A stretch of DNA of 55,393 nt from Pyrinomonadaceae bacterium (GTDB lineage: Bacteria > Acidobacteriota > Blastocatellia > Pyrinomonadales > Pyrinomonadaceae): assembly GCA_030841105.1 (NCBI GenBank), contig JAVEDE010000055.1:1-55393 (forward strand). The letters are read 5' to 3'. Below are positions 26,281 through 34,560 of this stretch, in pieces. The notes below the pieces were generated by a model. It had not been told where the DNA came from and did not search any database. It was given only the letters and a program-made list of their open reading frames with translations. Position 1 is the first letter of the stretch; each line of letters starts with the position of its first letter. The position numbers and the translations under genes are program-made.

Positions 26281-27165
26281 ATGATTCGTTTGCTCGCACT
26301 CGATCTCGATGGGACGCTTTTGAACTCGCTCGGCGAGTTGTCGGCGCGCAACACGCGCGCGATTGCCGAGGCGCGCGCTGTCGGCGTGCGCGTCGTGCTC
26401 GTCACCGGGCGTCGTTTCCGCGACGCGCGCCCGCTCGCGCTCAAGCTCGGCCTCGACGTGCCCGTCGTCGCGCACAACGGCGCGCTCACCAAACACGCGC
26501 GCACGCTCGAAACCGTCTCGGCGAGTCTGTTGCCGTTAGAGACGGCGCGCGAAGTGTTGCGCCTCGCCCGCGCGCACCGCGCCGACCCACTCGTCAGCGA
26601 CGACCCCGCGGGCGCGGGCGTGCTCGTCTACGATCACCTGCGCGATGCGGGCGGCCCCGTCGCGGAATACATCGCATGGTCGCGCCGCATCCACGGCGAC
26701 GAGGCCGAGCGCGCCATCCTCCACGTCCCCTCGCTCGAAGACTATCTCGACCACGCGCCCGTCCACATCACCTTCTCCGGCAACTACGCCGGCATCGAAC
26801 GCCTGAGCGTCGTCTTCGGCGAGGAACTCGGCGCGCGCGCCAAGTTGATGACGACGCTTTACCCCTCGATTGATTTCGGGCTGGTGGACGTGATCCACCC
26901 CGAAGTGTCGAAGGGCACGGGGCTGGCCGCCGTCGCTGCCGAGCACAAACTGACGCCCGCCGAAGTGATGGCCGTCGGCGACAATCACAACGACGTGGAG
27001 ATGTTGGAGTTTGCCGGGACGCGCGTCGCCGTCGCGAACGCAGAGCCGCGCGTGCTCTCGCTCGAAGGCATCAACGTCACCGACAGCAACGACGAGGACG
27101 GCGTGGCATCGGCAATCGAAAAGTTTATTTTGGCCGAGAGGCCGAACGGGCATTCAGTAAATTAA
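26281..27165 (+). CDS. Cof-type HAD-superfamily phosphatase
   Basis: 294 residues. HAD motif I is LALDLDGTLL (D8 nucleophile, D10), motif II is VLVTGR, and motif IV is VMAVGDNHNDVEML; the C2B-type cap lies between motifs II and III, and K in EVSKGTGL serves as motif III. Such enzymes dephosphorylate sugar phosphates, FMN or pyridoxal phosphate; the substrate is not predictable. The ATG follows element E5 by 7 nt with no Shine-Dalgarno. A cyclophilin gene follows after 13 nt, so the two are probably cotranscribed. Confidence 0.9.
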   Translation: MIRLLALDLDGTLLNSLGELSARNTRAIAEARAVGVRVVLVTGRRFRDARPLALKLGLDVPVVAHNGALTKHARTLETVSASLLPLETAREVLRLARAHRADPLVSDDPAGAGVLVYDHLRDAGGPVAEYIAWSRRIHGDEAERAILHVPSLEDYLDHAPVHITFSGNYAGIERLSVVFGEELGARAKLMTTLYPSIDFGLVDVIHPEVSKGTGLAAVAAEHKLTPAEVMAVGDNHNDVEMLEFAGTRVAVANAEPRVLSLEGINVTDSNDEDGVASAIEKFILAERPNGHSVN

Positions 27166-27178
27166 TGAGGAGAGACTA

Positions 27179-27676
27179 ATGGCAAATCGCATCGCAAACA
27201 TCAAGACGAACCACGGCACGATCCGCTTCGAGTTGTTAGAGGACGACGCGCCGAAGACGACCGACAATTTCATCCGGCTGGCCGAACGCGGCTATTACGA
27301 CGGCGTGATCTTTCACCGCGTCATCAGCGGCTTCATGATTCAGGGCGGCGACCCGACGGGCACGGGGCGCGGCGGCGCGTCCGCCGACGGCGGCAAGTTC
27401 GCGGACGAGATCAACCGCACGTCCGAACTCTACCGGGGCGCTTACGCGAAGGGCACGGTGGCGATGGCGAACGCGGGGCCGAACACGAACGGCTCGCAGT
27501 TCTTCATCATGCACGCCGACTACCCGCTGCCGCCGAGCTACAGCAAGTTCGGGCGCGTCGTCGAAGGGCAGGAAGTGGTGGACGCCATCGCCACGACCGA
27601 GAAAGACCGCAGCGACAAACCGCTCAAGGACGTGGTGATGGAGAAAGTGACCATCGAACCGGGCGACGGTCAATAA
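27179..27676 (+). CDS. ppiB: Cyclophilin-type peptidyl-prolyl isomerase, cytoplasmic
   Basis: 165 residues with no signal peptide, preceded by GAGGAGAG. Cyclophilin landmarks: FHRVISGFMIQGGDPTGTGRGG with the catalytic Arg, the GTVAMANAGPNTNGSQFFI core, and FGRVVEGQEVVDAI. The protein catalyses cis-trans isomerisation of prolyl bonds during folding. It is the second gene after the HAD phosphatase and is followed by hairpin element E6. Confidence 0.93.
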   Translation: MANRIANIKTNHGTIRFELLEDDAPKTTDNFIRLAERGYYDGVIFHRVISGFMIQGGDPTGTGRGGASADGGKFADEINRTSELYRGAYAKGTVAMANAGPNTNGSQFFIMHADYPLPPSYSKFGRVVEGQEVVDAIATTEKDRSDKPLKDVVMEKVTIEPGDGQ

Positions 27677-27691
27677 CAAGAACCGATAAAA

Positions 27692-27760
27692 GATGAACGC
27701 GGCACGACGAACTGAAAGCAAGTTAGTCTTTCAGTTCGTCGTGCCGCGTTCAACGTTCAT
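27692..27760. terminator. Palindrome E6 after ppiB
   Basis: A perfect 24-nt inverted repeat (27695-27718 and 27728-27751) surrounds a 9-nt loop. The apex reads CTGAAAG-loop-CTTTCAG, the core also found at E1 and E8; the arms contain AACGCGG and ACGACGA units. It lies between convergent ppiB and thiD and can terminate both. Confidence 0.85.
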
Positions 27761-27794
27761 CATTACGAGTTCCGCGTTTCTTTCCCCGGATGCC

Positions 27795-28640
27795 TTACCC
27801 CTCCCCGATCACCACCCCGCCCCGTTCATCAAACCGCACGCGCAAGTTGTGATTGACCGGGCTGAAGCCGCGCCCTAGTTGCGGGGAGCGGCGGATGGCC
27901 TCGGTGACGAAACGTTTGGCCGCGCCGACTGCGTCGCCGAGATTCATCCCGCGCGCGAGGCAGGCGGCGATGGCGGCGGCGAGCGTGCAGCCCGTGCCGT
28001 GCGTCGAGTCCGTTTCGATGCGCGGCGCGCGAAAGAGTTCGACGTGCCCGCCGTCGTCGAGCAGGTCAATTGCTTCGTCGCCCGACAGGTGTCCGCCCTT
28101 GACGAGCACGGCGCGCGCGCCCATCTCGCGCAACAGCGCGGCGGCGCGGCGCATGTCCGTTTCCGTTTTGATTTCGAGTCCGGTGAGGCGTTCGGCTTCG
28201 GGAAGATTGGGCGTGACGACGCGCGCGAGCGGCAGCAGTTCCGACTTCAAAGCGGCGAGCGCGTCGTCGTCAATCAGATCGAAGCCGGAGGTCGAGCGCA
28301 CCACCGGGTCAACGACCGCGCCGATTTCGCCGAGCGTGGTTTCGCGGAGCAGGCGCGCGACTTCCGAGATCACTTCGCGCGTCGGGAGCATGCCGGTCTT
28401 CAAGCCCGCGACCGTGAAATCCGCGACGACTGGCAACACCTGCGCGCGCACGTCCGCGGCCGTCTGATGCGTCGCGCCGAAGACGCCGGTCGTGTTCTGA
28501 AACGTCAGCGACGTGACGGCGGCGGTGGCGAAGCAGCCGAAGGCCGTGAAAGTTTTAACGTCGGCCACGACGCCTGCGCCGCCCGAAGGATCGAAGCCCG
28601 CGATGGTCAGCGCGACGGGCATCCCGTTCGTCGTTTGCAT
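27795..28640 (-). CDS. thiD: Hydroxymethylpyrimidine/phosphomethylpyrimidine kinase
   Basis: 281 residues of the ribokinase-like ThiD family: ALTIAGFDPSGGAGVVADVKTF at the N-terminus (HMP binding), GLKTGMLPT, VDPVVRSTSG, VTPNLPEAE, VLVKGGH and the anion-hole motif THGTGCTLAAAI. It phosphorylates HMP and HMP-phosphate to HMP diphosphate for thiamine synthesis. The start at 28640 is 4 nt past the thiE stop, so the genes form an operon. Length is slightly above the usual 265 owing to a short C-terminal tail. Confidence 0.94.
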   Translation of the reverse strand: MQTTNGMPVALTIAGFDPSGGAGVVADVKTFTAFGCFATAAVTSLTFQNTTGVFGATHQTAADVRAQVLPVVADFTVAGLKTGMLPTREVISEVARLLRETTLGEIGAVVDPVVRSTSGFDLIDDDALAALKSELLPLARVVTPNLPEAERLTGLEIKTETDMRRAAALLREMGARAVLVKGGHLSGDEAIDLLDDGGHVELFRAPRIETDSTHGTGCTLAAAIAACLARGMNLGDAVGAAKRFVTEAIRRSPQLGRGFSPVNHNLRVRFDERGGVVIGEG

Positions 28641-28644
28641 GTGG

Positions 28645-29301
28645 TTAACCGCGACTCTCTTTCAACTCGTTGACGATGGCGTCGAGTTCGCTTTCGTCGG
28701 CAAACAAGCGGATGGCGGCGACGCCGCGCGCGCCCGCGTCCATCACCTGCGGGATCGTCGCGCGCGTGATGCCGCCGAGCGCGAGCAGCGGGAAGGGCGC
28801 GACGGCGTGCGCCGCCTCGCGCAAACGTTCGAGGCCGAGCGGCGCGCCGTAACTCTCTTTGGAAGGCGTGTCGAAGACGGGGCCGAAGACGGCGAAGTCG
28901 GCATCGCGGGCGCTGGCGTCGCGCGCCTCTTCGAGCGAGTGCGTGGAGACGCCGACGAGGAAACCGCGCGGGGCGATGTCGCGGACGACCAGCGGGTCGA
29001 GCGAGCGCGAGGTGAGATGCACGCCGTCAGCCCCGGCGGCGAGCGCGATGTCAACGCGGTCGTTGACGAGCAGGCGCGTCTGGCTGCCGCGCGTCAGGTC
29101 GGCGGCGCGGCGCGTGAGTTCGTAGAGCACGCGCGGGCGCATCTGCTTCTCGCGCAGTTGGACGAGCGAGACGCGGGCGAGGACGCACGCGCCGACGAGT
29201 GCGAACAGGCGCGTGAACTCCGCGCTCGACGAAGCGGTCTCGCGGGTCGTGCGCCCGTCAGTGATCAGATAAGTGATCGGCGTGGTCAGGTCGAGCGGCA
29301 T
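28645..29301 (-). CDS. thiE: Thiamine phosphate synthase
   Basis: 218 residues from the ATG at 29301; an earlier opening at 29346 adds a Pro/Arg-rich tail unlike the family. ThiE features: YLITDGR at the N-terminus, VQLREKQM, LLVNDRVDIALAAGADGVHL, VGVSTHSLEEA, FGPVFDTPSK and LALGGI. The enzyme couples HMP diphosphate with the thiazole phosphate. It overlaps the upstream membrane-protein gene by 44 bp and abuts thiD, implying a single transcript. No thiazole-pathway genes are near. Confidence 0.92.
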   Translation of the reverse strand: MPLDLTTPITYLITDGRTTRETASSSAEFTRLFALVGACVLARVSLVQLREKQMRPRVLYELTRRAADLTRGSQTRLLVNDRVDIALAAGADGVHLTSRSLDPLVVRDIAPRGFLVGVSTHSLEEARDASARDADFAVFGPVFDTPSKESYGAPLGLERLREAAHAVAPFPLLALGGITRATIPQVMDAGARGVAAIRLFADESELDAIVNELKESRG

Positions 29302-29641
29302 GTGTGGAAGGCGGCGCGGCGGGCGCGGCCACAGCAGCAGCCGCACCGGCGGCGGCCGTGTGGCCGTCGAGCGCGCGGACGGTGCGGCGGAAGTTGATGA
29401 TCTCCCAGAAGGCGAGGGCGAAATTGATGAGGCCGAGTCCGGTCACCGCGCCGCGCACCCAGCCGGAGGCGGTGGTCTGTTGCAGTGCGTAGAAGCCCGT
29501 CTTCTGCGCCGTGTAGAGGAGAAAAAAGTTGTCGCCCCAATCGCTCAGCCCGAACGGGTGCATCCACGGCAGAAACGTCAACACGATGCCCGCTTCGAGG
29601 CACAGGATGATGTAGAAGATGACGGTTAATCTGGCAGACAT
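29258..29641 (-). CDS. Small three-helix membrane protein upstream of thiE
   Basis: 127 residues from the ATG at 29641; a TTG further up at 29650 is within the border of element E7. Hydrophobic segments at about residues 5-25, 39-52 and 66-82 flank a conserved-looking PWMHPFGLSDWGDNFFLLYTA loop. The C-terminus is Ala/His-rich and overlaps thiE. A similar architecture appears in uncharacterised DUF proteins; I cannot name one. Position at the head of the thiamine genes may be coincidental. Confidence 0.65.
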   Translation of the reverse strand: MSARLTVIFYIILCLEAGIVLTFLPWMHPFGLSDWGDNFFLLYTAQKTGFYALQQTTASGWVRGAVTGLGLINFALAFWEIINFRRTVRALDGHTAAAGAAAAVAAPAAPPSTHAARPDHADHLSDH

Positions 29642-29650
29642 AAAACTCAA

Positions 29651-29726
29651 GTGACGAGTGACAAGTGACAGGTGACAAGATAAAACTTGGTCTTCAACTT
29701 GTCACCTGTCACTTGTCACTCGTCAC
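29651..29726. repeat. Perfect heptad hairpin E7
   Basis: Four GTGACRR heptamers plus G (29651-29679) are perfectly complementary to 29698-29726 over 29 nt, with an 18-nt loop. The right arm encodes the last residues and the TGA of the large TPR gene on the minus strand. Confidence 0.95.
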
Positions 29727-32231
29727 TTCTTTCTTCGTTTGCAAGTCGCGCAGCTTGGCGGCGACGCCGCGGTAGTTGACATCCATGCCGTAAACTTCGG
29801 AGAAGATTTCGATGGCGCGTTCGAGGTCGCCCATCTGCTCGTAGGCCGTGCCGAGTTCGTAGCGCAACGCCTGATACTCGTCTTCGCTGTGGCCGGGCGC
29901 GTCGAGACCCTTCTTGAACCACATCGCGGCGGGGCGCGGCATGTTTTTTTGCATGAAGCAGTGGCCGAGCAGGTTGCAGCATTGGAGATAGCGCGGCGTG
30001 CCGTCGCGCGGCGCGACCAAGGCGATGGCCGCCTGCAACTCCTCCACGGCCTGATCCGTCAAGCCCATCTCGCGGTAGGCGAGCGCGGTGTTGTAGTGCG
30101 TCTCGTAGTCCGCGTCGGACGCGGGTTCGTCCGCCTCCACCTCGTCGCGAAACTCGTCGAACATGTCTGCGAGTTCGGGATGTGAAACGGGCTGCGCCGG
30201 TTGTTTCGCCTGTGGCGGCGCGGCCGCGGCGGGCTTCGCGTTAACGACGGGCGGCGCATCAACGATAGTAGGCGCGTCAACGACGTGGGGCGCGACAGAC
30301 TCTTCGAGCGGCGCGACGAACAAATCGCTGCTGAGTTCGACATCTTCCGCCGCAGCCTCTTCAACCGGCGTGAACGTCTCGAAATGCGCGAACTCAAATT
30401 CGGCGGGCGCGTCCGTGCTGCCGGTGGCGGCCTCGGCCGCGACGGAAGGCATCGCGAAGCCGTCGCCCTCCGTTTCGAGTTGGCGACGGCGGCGGCCGAT
30501 CTCTTCGTTCGCGCCGTACTGGCGTTCGAGCATGTCGAGCGTGTCGCGCGCGATGTCGGAATAGCCTTGCGCGAGATAGTAGTCCACGCTTTCGAGTTCC
30601 TGCGCGAGCAGCACGCGCACGCGCCCCTCGCCCGTCCCCTTTTCCGGGGCGAGCGCCGAGTCTTCAAACGCGCTGCCGACGCCGAGGTCGGCCGTGCCGA
30701 ACGTCGCCGCACGCGCGCCGGACGACTTCGCCGCCGGAGCGTCGTTTAAATCTTCGTTGAGGTCTGCGAAAGACGAGTTGGGATCAATGGTGACGGCGGC
30801 GACTTCTTCCGCCTGCGATGCCACCTTCTTTGCCTCTTCCGCCTCCGGCATGGCGACGGAGTTCCATTCAAACTCGACCGTGCCGCCGCCCCCGCCGTCC
30901 GAAGTGACGGGCGTAGCATCCTTCGCGACGAAGGCGTCGCCGCTGCCGCGCTCGAACACGTCGTCGAAGGCCGTCGCGGCGGTGACTTCGGGCGCGGGCG
31001 TCTGTTCTTCGACGGGCGGCTCGTACCACGTCGCGGCCGCTTCTTCTTCCTCCTCGCCTGCGGGCGCATCGCCGAGTTCGCTCAGGCGTTCGTGATAGCT
31101 CTGATCGAAGGGCACGAGACGAACGAGGTGTTCGAGCGCGCGCCGCTCCTCGCCGACGAGGTTGTGCGTCTGCGCCGCCTCGGCGAGACGTTCGAGCGTG
31201 ACGCGCATGTGATCGTCGTCGCGCTGCCAGGTGTAGATACGCAGGAGCAGGCGGAGGGCTTCGATCTGTTCGGGGTCGCGCGCGAGCGCCTCGTTCAAGA
31301 GGCCGAGTAGTTTCTGTTCCTGCCGCTTGGCGAGGGCGGGTTCGGTGGCGCGCGTCAGCACGCTGACGGCGGCGTTCGCGTCGCCGCGTTGCAGGTAGAG
31401 CCGCGCCACTTCAAAAAGCTGCGGGAAGTTAGACGCTTCGAGTTCGACGAGGCTGAGGGTGGCGCGCTCGGCGGCGGGCGCGTCTTCGGCGTCGAGGTAG
31501 GCGCGCGACAGCATGGCGCGCAACTCCACGTCGCGCGGTTGATCGGCCACGGCCTGTTCGAGCACGGCCGCCGCTTCGTCGGGCGCGCCGAGTTGAGAAT
31601 GCGCGGCGACCAGCCCGTGCAGCACCGCATGATTGTGCGGCCTGATCTTGTGCGCCTTCGTGTACGCTTCAAGCGCCCACTGCGCCTTGCCGCTCGCGAG
31701 CAGTCGTTCGGCCGCCTCGGTGAAAGCGTCGGCCGCCTCTTCGCGCAGGTCTTCGCGGAGATACCCCTCGCCGAGCCGGATGCGTATGTCTATGTTGTTG
31801 GGTTCGAGGTCGGCGCTGCGCCGGAGGGCGTCGAGCGAGTCGCGCATCTTCCCGGCGCGCGCGTAGGTGTCGGCGATGGCGAGATACTGTTCGCGCGCCT
31901 CGACGAAGTGCCCCTGCTGTTCGTAGAGCACGGCGAGGCGTTGGGCGATGACGGGGAGCGACGGGTCGAGGCGGGAAATCTTCTTGTATACGGCGATGGC
32001 TTTGAGCGTGAAGCCCTGTTCGCGATAATGGTCGGCGACGCGTTGGAAGCACTCGATGGCGTCCTTCTGTTGCTTGACGCGCACGTAGAGATCGCCGAGC
32101 GTGTTGAGCGCGCTCTGATCGTTCGGATCGCGCTCGACGATGCGGCGATACTCCGTGATGGCCGATGGTATCTTGCCTTGCGCCAGATACTTTTCAGCCG
32201 CACTGATGGCCTTTGCTTTATCGAATCCCAT
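29709..32231 (-). CDS. Large TPR-repeat protein
   Basis: 840 residues, no signal peptide. TPR units fill residues 1-390, for example ALNTLGDLYVRVKQQKDAIECFQRVADHYREQG and FVEAREQYLAIADTYARAGKM; then an acidic, Pro/Ala-rich linker of about 300 residues with repeated TPR-like pairs (ESVDYYLAQGYSDIARDTLDML) and final TPRs at 700-835. Such cytoplasmic scaffolds are seen in Acidobacteria and deltaproteobacteria, partner unknown. The last five residues before the stop (VTSDK) are encoded by element E7, so the native C-terminus was probably replaced or extended by the element. Confidence 0.87.
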   Translation of the reverse strand: MGFDKAKAISAAEKYLAQGKIPSAITEYRRIVERDPNDQSALNTLGDLYVRVKQQKDAIECFQRVADHYREQGFTLKAIAVYKKISRLDPSLPVIAQRLAVLYEQQGHFVEAREQYLAIADTYARAGKMRDSLDALRRSADLEPNNIDIRIRLGEGYLREDLREEAADAFTEAAERLLASGKAQWALEAYTKAHKIRPHNHAVLHGLVAAHSQLGAPDEAAAVLEQAVADQPRDVELRAMLSRAYLDAEDAPAAERATLSLVELEASNFPQLFEVARLYLQRGDANAAVSVLTRATEPALAKRQEQKLLGLLNEALARDPEQIEALRLLLRIYTWQRDDDHMRVTLERLAEAAQTHNLVGEERRALEHLVRLVPFDQSYHERLSELGDAPAGEEEEEAAATWYEPPVEEQTPAPEVTAATAFDDVFERGSGDAFVAKDATPVTSDGGGGGTVEFEWNSVAMPEAEEAKKVASQAEEVAAVTIDPNSSFADLNEDLNDAPAAKSSGARAATFGTADLGVGSAFEDSALAPEKGTGEGRVRVLLAQELESVDYYLAQGYSDIARDTLDMLERQYGANEEIGRRRRQLETEGDGFAMPSVAAEAATGSTDAPAEFEFAHFETFTPVEEAAAEDVELSSDLFVAPLEESVAPHVVDAPTIVDAPPVVNAKPAAAAPPQAKQPAQPVSHPELADMFDEFRDEVEADEPASDADYETHYNTALAYREMGLTDQAVEELQAAIALVAPRDGTPRYLQCCNLLGHCFMQKNMPRPAAMWFKKGLDAPGHSEDEYQALRYELGTAYEQMGDLERAIEIFSEVYGMDVNYRGVAAKLRDLQTKKEVTSDK

Positions 32232-32352
32232 CGGGAAACTGTTCGTGTCCGCGTCGCGCGTCAGCGGTGGGGGGATGCCCTAAAGTGCCAATGCCGCGCT
32301 CATACCGTCTCGCACCCGGCTCGCACACTTCAGTCGGTGGCGGGCAGATTTT

Positions 32353-32382
32353 ACGCTAACATGCGCCGACAACGAGTGTCAA
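32353..32382 (-). promoter_or_regulatory. Candidate promoter of the large TPR gene
   Basis: On the minus strand TTGACA (32382-32377) and TAGCGT (32358-32353) are 18 bp apart, with an upstream TG for an extended -10. The leader would be about 115 nt. The 326-bp spacer to the ligase gene contains this and the 23-bp iterons but no gene. Confidence 0.4.
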
Positions 32383-32488
32383 CGCCGCTTTCCTGAAGCG
32401 TCGCCGCACAACTCGACCCGCGCGCAGACGCCTCTGACGACGGCGCGCGCGCCGCAGTTGCGGCCGACTCCGGGCGGGCACTTTCAGC

Positions 32489-32553
32489 GTCAATTTAAAC
32501 TCGCGGATAGTGTCAACTTAAACTTGCGGATAGTGTCAATTTAAACTCGCGGA
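32489..32553. repeat. 23-bp tandem iterons before the O-antigen ligase gene
   Basis: Two full units (32489-32511 and 32512-32534) and a third partial unit (32535-32553) of an AT-rich sequence containing TTTAAAC or CTTAAAC. They end 5 bp before the TTG start. They are near-identical, unlike most degenerate repeats here, and could be a binding site array or recent slippage. Confidence 0.85.
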
Positions 32554-32557
32554 CGAC

Positions 32558-34201
32558 TTGATTCACTTGACCCGACCCGACCCGACCGCTGACGCCGACC
32601 TGCGGCACGCTTCGACCAAACCTTCGCCCCTGCCGCTGCGGCTGGCCGAGGCGACGGCCTTCGGCGGCCTCTTGCTCTACGCCGTCTTCGCCCCACACTC
32701 GATTGCCGGCGCGTGGATCGCGCTGTCCATCTCCATCCTCGGCTGGCTCGCGCGCACCCTCGTCACGCGCCGCGCACGCATCCCACGCCGCACGCCGCTC
32801 GACCTCCCGCTCTGGCTCTTCTACGCGTGGAGCATCCTCTCCGCGCTCCTCTCCGCCGAGCCGCGCATCAGTTTGCTGAAACTCATTTCGGTCAGCAGCT
32901 TTCTCATCTTCTACGTCGTCCGCGCGCTCGTCCGCACGCGCCGCGCGGCCGTCGTCCTCGCCGCGCTGATGATCGCGTCGGGCGCAACGGGCGCGCTGTG
33001 GAGCGTGTTCGAGGTGGCGCGCGGGCGCGGCGTCGTCATTGAAGAGATCGCTGTGGACAGTCCCTTCGCGCGCGACGCGTCGCACGGCGGCATCACGGCG
33101 GGCGACTCCGTGTGGCGCGTGGGCGGGCGGCGCGTCAACTCTGTGACGGAGATCGATCAGGCCATCCGCGACGCGCCCGCGGGCGAACCGCTCAAGCTCA
33201 GCCTGTTTTCGCAGGGCGAACAGGTCGAGCGCGTGTTGGACGCGCGCGTGACGGATGAACTAAAGGCGAGCGCGTCCGGTTCGGGTCTGCGCGGCACGCG
33301 ACGCGCGCACCGCTTCCGCGCCTCCGGCTGGACGCGCCACTACCAGACCTTCGCCGAGACTTTACAAATCCTCGCCCAACTCGCGCTCGGCTTCGCGCTC
33401 GCCTACTGGCAGCGACGCCGCACCGGCCACAGCAGCGACAGCAGCGACAGCCGCAACAACGACGGCGACAACCGCAACGGCAGCGACAGTAGCAACAGCG
33501 GCGACGGCGCGCGCGCCTCTTCGCGCCTCCGCTGCGCGCTCGCGGCGACGGCGTTCGTCGTGCTCGCTGCGGGGATCGCGCTGACGGCGATGCGCACCGT
33601 GCTCGTCGCCTTCGCCGTGGGCGCGTCGGTGGTGGCGTGGCGCGCGGCGCGCGGGCGTGCGCGGTTCGTCGTCGCGGCGGTCGTCATAGTCGCGCTCTCG
33701 CTCGGCGCGTTCGCCGTGTGGCGCACGCGCGCGGAGGGCGCGCTGCGTTTGCAGGACGAGAGTTCGCGCCTGCGTCTCGCCGTCGCGCGCGTCGCCGTCG
33801 CGCGCACGCCCTCGCACCCAATCTTCGGCCACGGCATGGACGCCGTGAAGGAACACTGGACGGAGTGGGGCTTTCCCGGCGACGTGAAAATTCACACGCA
33901 CTCGACGCCCATCCAGCTCGCCTTCGACCGCGGGCTGCCCGCGCTCCTCCTCTGGCTGTGGCTGCTCGCAGCCTTCCGCCTCGTCCTCACGCGCGGCGAG
34001 AGAAGTTTGCGCGCCGACACGAACGCAGCGTCCGCGCACGGACTCCTACTCGGAGCGACCGGCGCGCTCGCGGGCTTCTTCGCCAGTTCACTCGTCAACT
34101 ACAACTTCGGCGACGCGGAAGTCGCGCTCGTCCTCTGGTGGCTGATGGGGACGGTGGTGAGTGTCGTGGAAGGACGTAGAGAAACGATGAACGATGAATG
34201 A
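32558..34201 (+). CDS. O-antigen ligase/polymerase family membrane protein with PDZ-like insert
   Basis: 547 residues, TTG start at 32558. Multiple transmembrane helices, for example 32-65, 105-125, 133-150, 270-288 and 325-360, with Wzy_C features toward the end (ARTPSHPIFGHGMD, HTHSTPIQLAFDRGLPALLLWLWLL), as in WaaL/Wzy O-antigen ligases that move polysaccharide from undecaprenyl diphosphate in the periplasm. Residues about 158-232 (DSPFARDASHGGITAGDSVWRVGG, VTEIDQAIRD) look like a PDZ domain, unusual for this family. Residues 289-322 are a Ser/Asp/Asn-rich loop encoded by AGC/GAC repeats. The stop lies in an AACGATG heptad array (E8). Confidence 0.8.
   Translation: MIHLTRPDPTADADLRHASTKPSPLPLRLAEATAFGGLLLYAVFAPHSIAGAWIALSISILGWLARTLVTRRARIPRRTPLDLPLWLFYAWSILSALLSAEPRISLLKLISVSSFLIFYVVRALVRTRRAAVVLAALMIASGATGALWSVFEVARGRGVVIEEIAVDSPFARDASHGGITAGDSVWRVGGRRVNSVTEIDQAIRDAPAGEPLKLSLFSQGEQVERVLDARVTDELKASASGSGLRGTRRAHRFRASGWTRHYQTFAETLQILAQLALGFALAYWQRRRTGHSSDSSDSRNNDGDNRNGSDSSNSGDGARASSRLRCALAATAFVVLAAGIALTAMRTVLVAFAVGASVVAWRAARGRARFVVAAVVIVALSLGAFAVWRTRAEGALRLQDESSRLRLAVARVAVARTPSHPIFGHGMDAVKEHWTEWGFPGDVKIHTHSTPIQLAFDRGLPALLLWLWLLAAFRLVLTRGERSLRADTNAASAHGLLLGATGALAGFFASSLVNYNFGDAEVALVLWWLMGTVVSVVEGRRETMNDE
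33430..33508 (+). repeat. In-frame AGC/GAC-rich low-complexity array
   Basis: Degenerate 9-bp units of the type AGCAGCGAC encode the Ser/Asp/Asn loop of the ligase. A very similar stretch occurs at 38855-38925 in the double glycosyltransferase. Confidence 0.75.
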
Positions 34202-34224
34202 TGAACTGAAAGCAACTGTCTTTC
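34183..34224. repeat. Half-element E8 with AACGATG heptads
   Basis: AACGATG (34183-34189), AACGATG (34190-34196) and AATGATG (34197-34203) are followed by AACTGAAAG (34204-34212), a short loop and CTTTC. The ligase stop codon is at 34199-34201. The right arm seen at E6 is missing. Confidence 0.7.
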
Positions 34225-34518
34225 CGTGTAGGCGCGCGTCAACGCGTCGCACCAGACGAGGTAACGACTCATCTGCGCCAGACCCTTCCCGCACTTCCAA
34301 CAACGCTTGCGCCCGCGCTCGTTCTACAGCCCGCATCCTTCGCATTCGGCTGGCACGTCCGAGGGCGGCGGCTCGGTGAGCGGATCGAACGAAAGATAAT
34401 CGCGCGAACTGAAACATGCGGCGGCGCGCGAGTTGTTGTTTGAGACGCGGGTCGCTGTAGCCGAGATAGTCTGCGGCGAGGCTGCACTGAGTGGCGGCGA
34501 GAGGTTGTCGCGAAGCAT
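34216..34518 (-). pseudogene. Possible zinc-ribbon gene interrupted by an in-frame TAG
   Basis: After the Wzm gene on the minus strand an ATG at 34518 opens a 64-codon frame ending DVPAECEGCGL at TAG 34326-34324. The same frame continues past the TAG as NERGRKRCWKCGKGLAQMSRYLVWCDA. The two CxxC pairs (CEGC before, CWKC after) have the spacing of a zinc ribbon, so the TAG appears to split one domain. Either the gene is decayed, the stop is read through, or the match is chance in GC-rich DNA. The spacer 34202-34560 has no other gene I can support. Confidence 0.35.
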
Positions 34519-34560
34519 ACACGAAAGCCTGTGAGCGCGTCGCGGAGAGATTCGCGCGCT

